Shown here in pieces: positions 52,177-60,700 of a stretch of DNA of 62,347 nucleotides. The position numbers were made by a program, and so were the translations under genes. Under the pieces are notes generated by a model. That model had not been told where the DNA came from. It made no database searches and saw only the letters and a list, made by a program, of their open reading frames with translations. The stretch covers positions 1-62,347 of the forward strand of contig DXYF01000020.1 in NCBI GenBank assembly GCA_019415945.1, in the 5' to 3' direction. The stretch is from Clostridiales bacterium (GTDB taxonomy: Bacteria > Bacillota > Clostridia > Oscillospirales > Acutalibacteraceae). Every line of letters starts with the position of its first letter. Position 1 is the first letter of the stretch.

Positions 52177-52217
52177 CCCTTTGAGAGAGGAACAACCTTT
52201 CTCAAAGGGATTTTTTT
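52177..52217 (+). terminator. Terminator after merR
   Basis: CCCTTTGAGA and TCTCAAAGGG form a perfect 10-bp stem around a 13-nt loop, followed by ATTTTTTT. Confidence 0.9.
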
Positions 52218-52295
52218 ATTTACACGCTTATTCGCAAACTTGGGACAAGTACCTTTTCTTCATATAATAAAAGCAAAGGAAGGAGAGGATTTGAT

Positions 52296-53696
52296 ATGGG
52301 TAATCTTTTATCAGAGGTACACCCTGAGCTTATTGAACAATGGTCTGAAAGAAACTTACCGCTTACGCCTGATAAAATCACATACGGATCAAATAAAATA
52401 GTTTGGTGGAAAGGAGCTTGTGGTCACGAATGGCAGACCAGTATTAAGGCTCGCTCAAACGGTGAGAACTGTCCGATCTGCTCAGGTGCAAGAGTTGTAG
52501 AGGGTATCAATGATTTAGCAACGCTGAAGCCGGAACTTGCAGCCGAATGGTCGAGTAAAAACAAGACATTAAAACCGACAATGGTAAGTGTCGGTTCCCA
52601 TAAAAAAGTGATTTGGAAAGGCAAATGCGGTCACGAATGGAGTGCAACAGTTAAGAGTAGGGCTACAAACGGCACAGGCTGCCCATATTGCTCCCATAAT
52701 AAGATTTTGGTAGGATTCAATGACCTTGCTTCACAACGCCCTGAAATTGCTGCTGAGTGGTCGGAAAAGAATTATCCGCTAAAGCCTGATATGGTTACGG
52801 CTTTTGCAAATCGAAAAGTGTGGTGGAGGTGCAGCAAAGGACACGAATGGAATACGCTTATCTCAACACGCTCTGGTGGAAGTCAGTGTCCATATTGCAG
52901 CGGAATAATCCTACTGAAAGGATTTAATGATTTGGCAACGACACAGCCCCAGCTTGCGCAAGAGTGGTCGGATAGAAATTTACCGCTAACCCCTGATACC
53001 ATAAACGAGAAATCTCGTAAAAATGTTTGGTGGAAGTGTAAAGAGTGTGGGTATGAATGGCAGTCTGTTGTATATGCACGGATAAAAGGAACGGTATGCC
53101 CCGTTTGTGCAGATCGGGCAGTTATGACGGGATACAATGATTTAGCAACAACAGACGCTCAACTTCTTTCAGAATGGGACTTTGAAAAGAATAAAAATAT
53201 ATCCCCATATAAAATATCAAGAAATTCAATGGAAAGCGTGTGGTGGAAGTGTTCACTCGGACACTCTTGGAAAGCTAAAATATCCGAAAGAACGATTGAG
53301 GGTAAAGGTTGTAGAGTATGTGAGAAAGAATATTTAACTGTGTTTCCCAAGTTGGCGGTTATGTTCTATGCGGGAATGAAGCATATAAAAGTACAGATTG
53401 ATACAGATAAGGTTATCGGCATACCGCTTGAAATGTATTTACCTGAAGAAAATGTGGCTATTGAAACGGTTAGCAGAACAGAAAAAATAGAAATTTTAAA
53501 AGCTCATCTATGCAAAAAAAGAGAAATCAAACTCATAAAAATCCCTTATACATTAGAAAGCGGCGAAGCGGATTTCGCTGCGAAAATCAAAAAAGCGTTT
53601 CGCAGCATACACATCTTCATAACCTCGAATGAAGATGAAGATATAGCGTTTATCCGGCAGAGGTTTTTTGAATGGAGAAAAGAACAGCAAAAATAA
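52296..53696 (+). CDS. Zinc-ribbon repeat protein with nuclease-like C terminus
   Basis: A 466-residue protein with five or more tandem repeats of about 68 residues. Each has the pattern LAxEWSxxNxxLxPxxV, WWK-C-GHEW and, later, CPxC, as in the DUF4379 zinc-ribbon family; one repeat starts near residues 10, 80, 147, 214 and 283. The last repeat ends KGCRVC. The C-terminal 110 residues (IGIPLEMYLPEENVAIETVS, then HLCKKREIKLIKIPYTLE) recall the Vsr/restriction-endonuclease-like tail often found with such repeats, but the acidic triad is not fully clear. It may bind and cut DNA or serve in defence. It is likely co-transcribed with the small gene 13 nt downstream. Confidence 0.75.
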   Translation: MGNLLSEVHPELIEQWSERNLPLTPDKITYGSNKIVWWKGACGHEWQTSIKARSNGENCPICSGARVVEGINDLATLKPELAAEWSSKNKTLKPTMVSVGSHKKVIWKGKCGHEWSATVKSRATNGTGCPYCSHNKILVGFNDLASQRPEIAAEWSEKNYPLKPDMVTAFANRKVWWRCSKGHEWNTLISTRSGGSQCPYCSGIILLKGFNDLATTQPQLAQEWSDRNLPLTPDTINEKSRKNVWWKCKECGYEWQSVVYARIKGTVCPVCADRAVMTGYNDLATTDAQLLSEWDFEKNKNISPYKISRNSMESVWWKCSLGHSWKAKISERTIEGKGCRVCEKEYLTVFPKLAVMFYAGMKHIKVQIDTDKVIGIPLEMYLPEENVAIETVSRTEKIEILKAHLCKKREIKLIKIPYTLESGEADFAAKIKKAFRSIHIFITSNEDEDIAFIRQRFFEWRKEQQK

Positions 53697-53709
53697 AGGA
53701 GACGGTTTG

Positions 53710-53889
53710 ATGAAAGACAGACAATTTCATATCTATCTTGATGACGAGGAGTTTAGACAAGTTTTGCAGGCGTTGATCGCCCTTAAAAATAATCTGATAG
53801 CGCAAGGCAGATATACGGACGCAGTAGATGATGTCCTTATCAAATTTACAAAAGCACGAAAGAAAAAGATTACCGTTCAATACATCTAA
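53710..53889 (+). CDS. Small conserved mobile-element protein
   Basis: A 59-residue basic protein: FHIYLDDEEFRQVLQALIAL, then KNNLIAQGRYTDAVDDVLIKF and a Lys/Arg-rich end. Similar short proteins are common in Firmicute conjugative elements as hypothetical genes, from memory. A predicted alpha/beta pattern and basic tail would fit nucleic-acid binding. The ATG at 53710 follows AAAGGAG; the longer frame from 53668 overlaps the upstream gene. A terminator follows. Confidence 0.75.
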   Translation: MKDRQFHIYLDDEEFRQVLQALIALKNNLIAQGRYTDAVDDVLIKFTKARKKKITVQYI

Positions 53890-53900
53890 ATTGCAGTTAT

Positions 53901-53938
53901 GCCGCTTGTTTCTTTACGGAGAAGCAGGCGGCTTTTTT
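53901..53938 (+). terminator. Terminator after the small mobile-element gene
   Basis: GCCGCTTGTTTCT and AGAAGCAGGCGGC pair over 13 positions with two G-U pairs around TTACGG, followed by seven T residues. Confidence 0.88.
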
Positions 53939-54040
53939 GCGTTTTTAGGGCAATTTTCAAGGGCAAAAAAATTTTTTTGAAATTTTTTTTGGAAAAAGGG
54001 CGATTTTGGGTGTGCATTTTGCCCCCCTTTGTCCAAATGA

Positions 54041-54385
54041 GTGAAGGGGTTATTTCCTCGACAGGGATTTTCCCCCTTCACAGTACCTTGAAAATTGAAT
54101 AGACAGGCGCTAAGGACATTAGTTCTGATGAATAGCCCGAAGGTGGGTACGCCGTGACTTTTCCATTGTATATATGGGGAACGAGCGAGAATCCCCGACC
54201 TGAAATTCAGCTTGCTACTGAAACGGCAATGACAGTCAGAATGATAATGATACTTCTCTACGGAGCTGGCGGAGTACCCGGCAGAGGTGAGATTCCTATG
54301 ATACGGTTTCGCAAACCGTAACCTTAGTGCTTCCCGTACAAAGCGAATCGCTTTCCGCAGGGGGCGTTGAGAACAAATACTGCGG
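54041..54385 (+). ncRNA. Structured non-coding region upstream of parAB; candidate RNA or origin
   Basis: No reading frame fits the stretch from 53939 to 54417. Six hairpins can be drawn. They are GTGAAGGGG/CCCCTTCAC (54041-54081), CTAA/TTAG (54110-54122), GGGGA/TCCCC (54176-54196), TACGGTTT/AAACCGTA (54302-54320), AAAGCG/CGCTTT (54340-54354) and CCGCAG/CTGCGG (54355-54385). The last two are contiguous. The density of stems after a terminator, within an otherwise compact element, suggests a structured RNA, an origin of transfer or a long leader of the gene at 54418. The strand is assumed from the downstream genes. I cannot match it to a known RNA family. Confidence 0.45.
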
Positions 54386-54417
54386 TCTTTACATTATTAA
54401 ATCGAGGAGATGAGTAA

Positions 54418-54969
54418 ATGAATAATCAACTTATAAGAGGAAACTTGTTCTTGTTTTCTAAGCCGGAGCCTGAGTCAAAACAGTTTGAAAAGGGTGAGCG
54501 GTTTTTTCTTAATCAGGCAGGAACGACTGAAAGTCTATTTATTGTTTTGCGGGTAACAAAAGAAAATCAACTTATTTTAGCAAGGGCTTTTCCTACCCAA
54601 CAGAAAAACACCTGTAAAGTTATTATAGGAAGAAAGGAATATTGGGTGCGCTTTTCTAACCTGCTTTTTGCTGAACGAAAATGGCTGTCTGATATAACGA
54701 TTTATCAAGGTCGCTGTTCGTATGGTAACATATCGAAAATTTATTCTTGCTACAACAATTGGAAAGAGCAAATAAAGAAACAAGCAAGAGAAAAAGCGAT
54801 AAGGAAAAGAGAGGAAAAAATTGCTTTGAGAAAGGCAAGAAAAGAAAGATTAGAGCGTGAAAGATTAGCGCTGTATGATGGCAAAAAACAAGACGATATT
54901 CGTGTGCCAAGTTATTTATCGAATTATGCAAGACATCCATTTCAGGGCAGTGCAATGTGTCCACGATAA
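54418..54969 (+). CDS. Unrecognised mobile-element protein with basic coiled-coil tail
   Basis: A 183-residue protein. The first 115 residues look like a small beta-rich domain: IRGNLFLFSKPEPES, SLFIVLRVTKENQLILARAF and KVIIGRKEYWVRFSNLLFAE. Residues about 120-155 form a Lys/Arg/Glu coiled coil, and the tail is polar. The beta-rich start loosely recalls PemK/MazF-like folds, but I see no signature that proves it. GAGGAG precedes the ATG. It lies directly after the structured non-coding block and 68 nt before parA. Confidence 0.6.
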   Translation: MNNQLIRGNLFLFSKPEPESKQFEKGERFFLNQAGTTESLFIVLRVTKENQLILARAFPTQQKNTCKVIIGRKEYWVRFSNLLFAERKWLSDITIYQGRCSYGNISKIYSCYNNWKEQIKKQAREKAIRKREEKIALRKARKERLERERLALYDGKKQDDIRVPSYLSNYARHPFQGSAMCPR

Positions 54970-55037
54970 ATCATTACATAGCCATTCATTTTAATTCAAG
55001 TGAATGGCTAAATCTATGAAAGGAGGTAAAGCCGGAG

Positions 55038-55868
55038 ATGTCAAACTGCAAGACGATTGCGGTATGCAATCAAAAAGGCGGTGTGGGCAAGACCACGACT
55101 ACGGTCAATTTAGGCGTCGGACTTGCTATGCAAGGGAAAAAGGTGCTTCTGATTGACGCTGATCCGCAGGGCGATTTAACGACCTGCCTCGGCTGGAGGG
55201 ATAGCGACAGCCTTTCCGTAACGCTGACAGAGAAGTTACAGGCGATCATATCGGAGCAGGAGCAAAATCCCTTTGACGGTATCCTGCAACATAAAGAGAA
55301 AGTAGACCTTGTACCATCAAATCTCAGTTTATCTTCATTGGAAATGACGCTTGTAACAGCGATGAGCCGAGAGAGCGTCCTGAAGAATTATCTGAGCCTT
55401 GTAAAAGACAAGTACGATTATGTCCTTATTGACTGTATGCCGAGCTTGGGTATGATTACCTTTAACGCTCTTACGGCAGCTGACAGCGTGATTATCCCCG
55501 TTCAGGCGCAGTATCTTCCCGCTAAGGGAATGACGCAGCTTTTGGGGACAATTGCGAAAGTAAGGAAACACACAAACGCCGATTTGAAAATCGACGGTAT
55601 TCTTCTGACGCTTGTGGACGGAAGGACAAATCTTGCGAAAAGCACAGTGGAAGCACTCAGGGAAAATTTCGGCAGCCATATCAGGATATATAGATCAATG
55701 ATTCCGGCAGCCGTAAAAGCCGCAGAGGTATCTTCTAAAGGCACAAGTATCTACGCCTATGAGCCGAACAGTCCGGTGTCTAAGGCTTACGCCGGTTTCA
55801 CAAAGGAGGTGTTAGCCGATGGCAGGCAGAAAGAGCGACTTCACGCTGCCCACGAACACGCTCGATGA
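55038..55868 (+). CDS. ParA-family partition ATPase
   Basis: A 276-residue ParA/Soj protein with the deviant Walker A motif KGGVGKTTTTVNLG, Walker A' LLIDADPQGDLT and Walker B YVLIDCMPSLG. It would move the circular form of the element or its plasmid-like intermediate together with ParB. AAAGGAGG precedes the ATG. The parB gene starts inside its 3' end with a 50-nt overlap in another frame, so translation is coupled. Codons here are visibly richer in G and C than in the chromosomal genes upstream. Confidence 0.93.
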   Translation: MSNCKTIAVCNQKGGVGKTTTTVNLGVGLAMQGKKVLLIDADPQGDLTTCLGWRDSDSLSVTLTEKLQAIISEQEQNPFDGILQHKEKVDLVPSNLSLSSLEMTLVTAMSRESVLKNYLSLVKDKYDYVLIDCMPSLGMITFNALTAADSVIIPVQAQYLPAKGMTQLLGTIAKVRKHTNADLKIDGILLTLVDGRTNLAKSTVEALRENFGSHIRIYRSMIPAAVKAAEVSSKGTSIYAYEPNSPVSKAYAGFTKEVLADGRQKERLHAAHEHAR

Positions 55869-56772
55869 TCTGTTTTCTTCTCAGGAGGAACGGGACGAAG
55901 CGAAGCTGTCTAAAATCAGGGATATTCCTCTGAGCGAAATCGACGATTTCCCCGACCACCCGTTTAAGGTGCGGGAAGATGAGGATATGTTTCAGCTTGT
56001 GGAAAGTATCAAAGAGCGTGGCGTGATTACTCCCGCTACCGTAAGGCAGAAGGAGGACGGAAGATACGAGCTCATCTCAGGACACAGACGAAAAAAGGCT
56101 TGCGAGCTTGCCGGATTTGAAACGCTCAGATGTGAGGTGGTAGACCTCGACCGTGATGAAGCAACGATTTTAATGGTCGAAAGCAACTTCCAACGGTCGC
56201 AGATACTTCCCTCGGAGAAAGCTCACGCATATAAAATGCGGCTTGACGCTATGAAAAGACAGGCAGGCAGACCGAGAAAAGAAAATTCATCCCCAGTGGG
56301 GATTGATTTACGAGGTAAGCAATCGCTTGATTTAATGAGCGAGGAATGTGGCGATAGTCGAAATCAAATACACAGATATATCCGTCTTACAAACCTTGTT
56401 CCCGAACTGCTTGAATTTGTAGACGAGGGCAGGATTAAAATGCGCCCCGCCGTTGAACTGTCCTATCTGAACGAGGACTGCCAAAGGGATTTGGTGGACG
56501 AAATCGACTTAAACGACTGTACCCCGTCCCACGATCAGGCAATCCGTATGCGGAAGTTTTTCGAGGAAGGCAAGCTGACAACAGAAGCGATTTCTGCAAT
56601 TATGAGCGAGGAAAAGCCGAATCAGCGTGAGAAGATTGTTTTGCGTGGGGACAGGGTGCGAAGCCTGATCCCGAAAAATATCCCCATCAACCAAACGGAG
56701 GAGTATGTCTGCAAGGCGCTGGAGCATTACAACAAGTTTTTGCGTAACCGTGCCGAGCGTGACAGCAGGTAA
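55819..56772 (+). CDS. ParB-family partition protein
   Basis: A 317-residue ParB/Spo0J/Noc-type protein. The N-terminal nuclease-like CTPase region shows IPLSEIDDFPDHPFKVRED and YELISGHRRKKACELAG. The helix-turn-helix region is around SEECGDSRNQIHRYIRLTNL. The C-terminal 60 residues are helical and probably dimerise. It should bind a centromere site; the CTATCTCA repeats 50 nt downstream are candidates. AAAGGAGG lies within parA. Confidence 0.92.
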   Translation: MAGRKSDFTLPTNTLDDLFSSQEERDEAKLSKIRDIPLSEIDDFPDHPFKVREDEDMFQLVESIKERGVITPATVRQKEDGRYELISGHRRKKACELAGFETLRCEVVDLDRDEATILMVESNFQRSQILPSEKAHAYKMRLDAMKRQAGRPRKENSSPVGIDLRGKQSLDLMSEECGDSRNQIHRYIRLTNLVPELLEFVDEGRIKMRPAVELSYLNEDCQRDLVDEIDLNDCTPSHDQAIRMRKFFEEGKLTTEAISAIMSEEKPNQREKIVLRGDRVRSLIPKNIPINQTEEYVCKALEHYNKFLRNRAERDSR

Positions 56773-56822
56773 GGCGGAGTGTGTTTTTCTTCTTCCCCCT
56801 TCCTCACACTCCAACCCCTAAA

Positions 56823-56894
56823 CTATCTCACTATCCGAAAGAATAAAACTATCTCTCCTGATTACAGCTATCTCACCTAACTCAATCTATCTCA
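56823..56894 (+). repeat. Four CTATCTC repeats downstream of parB
   Basis: CTATCTCA at 56823, CTATCTCT at 56849, CTATCTCA at 56868 and CTATCTCA at 56887 are direct repeats spaced 26, 19 and 19 nt (start to start). A partial CTATCC follows the first. This is iteron- or centromere-like and lies in the 245-nt gap between parB and the lipoprotein gene. Confidence 0.5.
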
Positions 56895-57017
56895 GAAAAA
56901 CGCACCATTCCAAAACACAGGAGGTATGCCCTATGATGTAAGATTAACCTTCGTTTCACACCTTTGCCTGAAACGCTGTTTCGCATTACAATGGCGGCAG
57001 AAAAGGAGTGAATCGCA

Positions 57018-57683
57018 ATGAAAACAAAAACGATTGTTTTTTTATTGGCTCTTTTGCTGATCGTGTTTGCAGGCTGCAACAATGCCCCGCCGAATGAAGA
57101 TAAGCCGCAGCCGTTTTCTTTTTCGGAGAGTGTTCAAAGCACCTCTGAATCCGAAGCGCCTGCGGGAAAGGAAAGCAAGGAGGTTGAAACAACGCCTGAA
57201 GCCGTACAGGAATCAGAACCGGAAAAGCAGGGAGAAACAACGGAAACGGATACGGTCAGCTCCGAACAGCCTCAGACTGTTTCTGAAAGCGGGCAGGCGG
57301 CACAGTCCGCCGAACAACCCGATAAAGCGGATAAGACCGAACATTCCGTATCCACACCGCAGCCGGATATACCAAAAGAAAGTGAAACGCCTGAGCCGCC
57401 TGAAATGGAAGAAACGACGAGCGAAACTAAAACTGACTTTGACATTGACTACTGGATTTCCTTTGTAAAAGGTTACGCTCAGAGCGTGGGGCTTCTGTTA
57501 GACAGCGAGGCGGTTTACTGTTGGGATAATCCGATCCGTGCCGGAGCGCACTGCAAATATCTTGAAAGGGATATTCACAGTCGCTTAGATCGGTACAAGG
57601 CTGACGAAGAAATCACAGCCGTATGGATTTGGGCGGAGGAAGTCTCCGACGGAATCTATGACATCTATATCGGCTATGCTTAA
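57018..57683 (+). CDS. Acidic Pro/Glu-rich lipoprotein of the mobile element
   Basis: A 221-residue lipoprotein with signal MKTKTIVFLLALLLIVFAGC (lipobox FAGC). Residues about 25-140 are a low-complexity Glu/Ser/Pro/Thr stalk. The C-terminal 80 residues form a small folded domain: FDIDYWISFVKGYAQSVGLL, then YCWDNPIRAGAHCKYLERDI. It should sit on the outer face of the membrane. Similar stalked lipoproteins accompany parAB and Cna-B genes in other elements, from memory. Function is unknown. AAAAGGAG precedes the ATG. Confidence 0.78.
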   Translation: MKTKTIVFLLALLLIVFAGCNNAPPNEDKPQPFSFSESVQSTSESEAPAGKESKEVETTPEAVQESEPEKQGETTETDTVSSEQPQTVSESGQAAQSAEQPDKADKTEHSVSTPQPDIPKESETPEPPEMEETTSETKTDFDIDYWISFVKGYAQSVGLLLDSEAVYCWDNPIRAGAHCKYLERDIHSRLDRYKADEEITAVWIWAEEVSDGIYDIYIGYA

Positions 57684-57703
57684 ATTTAATATTCCATTTA
57701 GAG

Positions 57704-57732
57704 AACGCACCGAAAAAAACGGTGCGTTTTTT
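57704..57732 (+). terminator. Terminator between the lipoprotein and adhesin genes
   Basis: AACGCACCG and CGGTGCGTT form a perfect 9-bp stem with an A7 loop, then a run of T residues. It lies 21 nt after the lipoprotein stop codon and 20 nt before the adhesin start. Confidence 0.88.
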
Positions 57733-57752
57733 CATTTCAAGGAGGATTTCAG

Positions 57753-60700
57753 ATGAAAATTAAGAAACCAAAACGCATTATGTCGTTGTTTCTTGCGGCT
57801 CTGATGTGCGTGACTTCCCTTGTGGGGATTGGTACGACAGCTTATGCCGCCGAAGAAACCGATGATGTATATCTTGTTTCGTTCCCCCGTGACGGGGACT
57901 CGAATTACAACGCCGAATGGGGACACAGCAACCTGAGCCTTATGAACGGCTGGAAAACAGGTACTTCCCGTTATACAACCGTCCGTGCGATGGGATCGTA
58001 CAATGGAAATATCTGCTACTGCATTGAGATCGGCGTCCCGCAGCAGACCGGAGACAGCTTTACCAAAAAGGGCGAGGATTTTTGGGACAACTACCCTTCA
58101 TCCTATAACAGCACCATTTCTCCTGACGATATTAAGCTGTTCATTGGTCGTATCTTCCAGTACGGCTATACGGGAACAATCTCAACCTCGTGGCGTTCTC
58201 AGAACGAGGGCGGCGATAAGCTGGCTCACGCAGTCGCTACACAGCTTCTCATTTGGGAAACCGTGATCGGCGAGCGTGATGAAAACTTTAACAAGGTCAG
58301 CACAGGCGGCAAGGACGCTGTTCTGGATCAGATCAGCCCTAACCACCCTCTTTATGACAAAATTATGAGCTACTACAATTCAATGGCGGCAAGTGTGCAG
58401 AAGCATTCCAAGCTGCCGAGCTTCCTTTCCAAAACGCCGGGAAGCGCACAGGAGATCGAGCTTGAATGGGATGGCTCTAAGTACACGGTTACGCTGACGG
58501 ACAGCAACAATGTCCTTTCGGGATATAAGTTTTCGTCCAATGATTCGGGCGTTCAGTTCTCCGTAAGCGGAAACAAGCTGACGATTACTGCCGAGAAAGC
58601 GCCGAGCGACGAGCTGACGATTACCGCAGAGAAAACGGCGCAGAGAAAAGGCGTTATCACTTGGACGGACGGTATCTATGGACCAAACGGCGGTGTGCAG
58701 GATACCGTAACCTACGCTCAGAAGGTCAATGATCCGGTTAAGGGATTTCTTAAATTAAAGGTTTCCTATGGATCAGCGAAAATCGTCAAAATCAGTGAGG
58801 ACGGAAAAGTTGACGGTATTTCCTTCCGTATTCAGGGCAACGGCATTGATAAAACCGTTAAGACAGAAAACGGCGGTCAGATTCAGGTCGATAACCTAAT
58901 GCCCGGAGTATATACCGTAACCGAGCAGGAATATGACCGCTACGAGCCGCAGGAGTCCCGCAGAGTAACCGTAGTTGCGGGGCAGGTTGCGACCGTCAAC
59001 TTCAACAACACGCTGAAGCGTGGCGATATTGAGGTTATCAAATCCTCGGAGGATAACTTCAATGAAGGCGTGACCTTCCATCTTTACGGCACATCGCTCT
59101 CCGGCATTGCCGTGGACGAGTATGCCGTTACGGATAAAAACGGTGTGGCGACCTTTGAAGATGTGCTGATCAGCGGCACAACGCCGTACACCATTGAGGA
59201 AGTGGATACCGCAATCCGTTATGTCATTCCCGCAGATCAGACCGCACCCGTCAAGTGGAATGAGGTCACTACCCGCAATTTCACAAATATCCTGAAGAAG
59301 TTTACCGTTACTGTCACAAAGAGCGACGCTGAAACGGGAACAGCTCAGGGAAACGCCTCTCTTGCGGGAGCAAAATATGGGATTTTCAAAGGCGAACAGC
59401 TCATCGATGAATACTATACCGATGAAAACGGTCAGTTTACCACAAAAGAATATATCTGCGGTGCGGACTGGACGATTAAGGAACTGGAGCCGAGCGAGGG
59501 CTATTTGCTCGATCCGACCGTCCATAAGGTCGGCGCAGAGCCGGAGCTTTATACCATCGAGCATAATCAGACTGCAAATGATGTAACGGAGCAGGTCATC
59601 AAGGGCAATATCGCCATTATCAAACATACGGACAATGGCGAAACGCAGATTGAACTGCCCGAAGAAGGCGCAGTTTTTGAAGTGTATCTCAAATCCGCAG
59701 GCTCTTTTGCGAACGCAAAGGAATCCGAGCGTGATACGCTCATCTGTGATGAGAACGGCTTTGCACAGACAAAGGATATGCCTTACGGCACATATACCGT
59801 TCATCAGGTATCCGGCTGGGAAGGCAGGGAGCTGATGGACGATTTTGATGTGTTCATTGCAAAGGACGCTCAGACCTACCGCTATCTGATTAACAACAGA
59901 TATTTTGAAAGTTATATCCAAGTAGTCAAGATAGACGCAGAAACGGGCAAGACCATTCCCTATGCGGGCGCAGGATTCCAGATTTACGATCCGTCCGGCA
60001 ATCTCATAACGATGGAGTTTACCTATCCTACCCCGACAACCGTTGACACTTTCTATACCGATGCTAACGGCTCGCTCGTAACGCCGGAAAAACTGCCATA
60101 CGGTCAGGGCTACTCTATCGTTGAGGTACAGAGTCCTTATGGATATGTCCTTGATTCTACGCCTGTCTATTTTGATGTCACAGAAGATAATTCTTCTGAG
60201 GAAAGCGGGATAACAGTGATAAAAGTTGAAAAGACCAATGTGCCGCAGAAAGGCACGATCAGCATTGAAAAGACGGGCGAGGTATTCTTCGGCGTTTCGG
60301 TAAGCGGCGGAACAGATGAAAACGGGCAGGAGCTTCCCGTTATCTATCAGCCGGTTTATGAAACACAGGGACTGCCGGATACCGTTTATGAAATCCGTGC
60401 CGCCGAAGATGTGGTAACGCCTGACGGTACGCTGAGGTACAGCAAGGGCGAGCTGGTCGATACGGTTACGACCGATGAAACCGGCTTTGCAAAAAGTAAG
60501 GAACTCTACCTCGGAAAATATGAGGTAAAAGAGGTCAAGGCAGGCTATGGAATGGTGCTGAGCAGTGAAGTCCATACCGTAGAACTCATTTACGCCGGAC
60601 AGGAGGTAGCCGTGACCGAAACGGCGACTTCCTTTGTCAATGAACGGCAGAAGGTTGAGGTAAGCCTTGAAAAAGCGCTGGAGACAAACGAACTGTTTGG

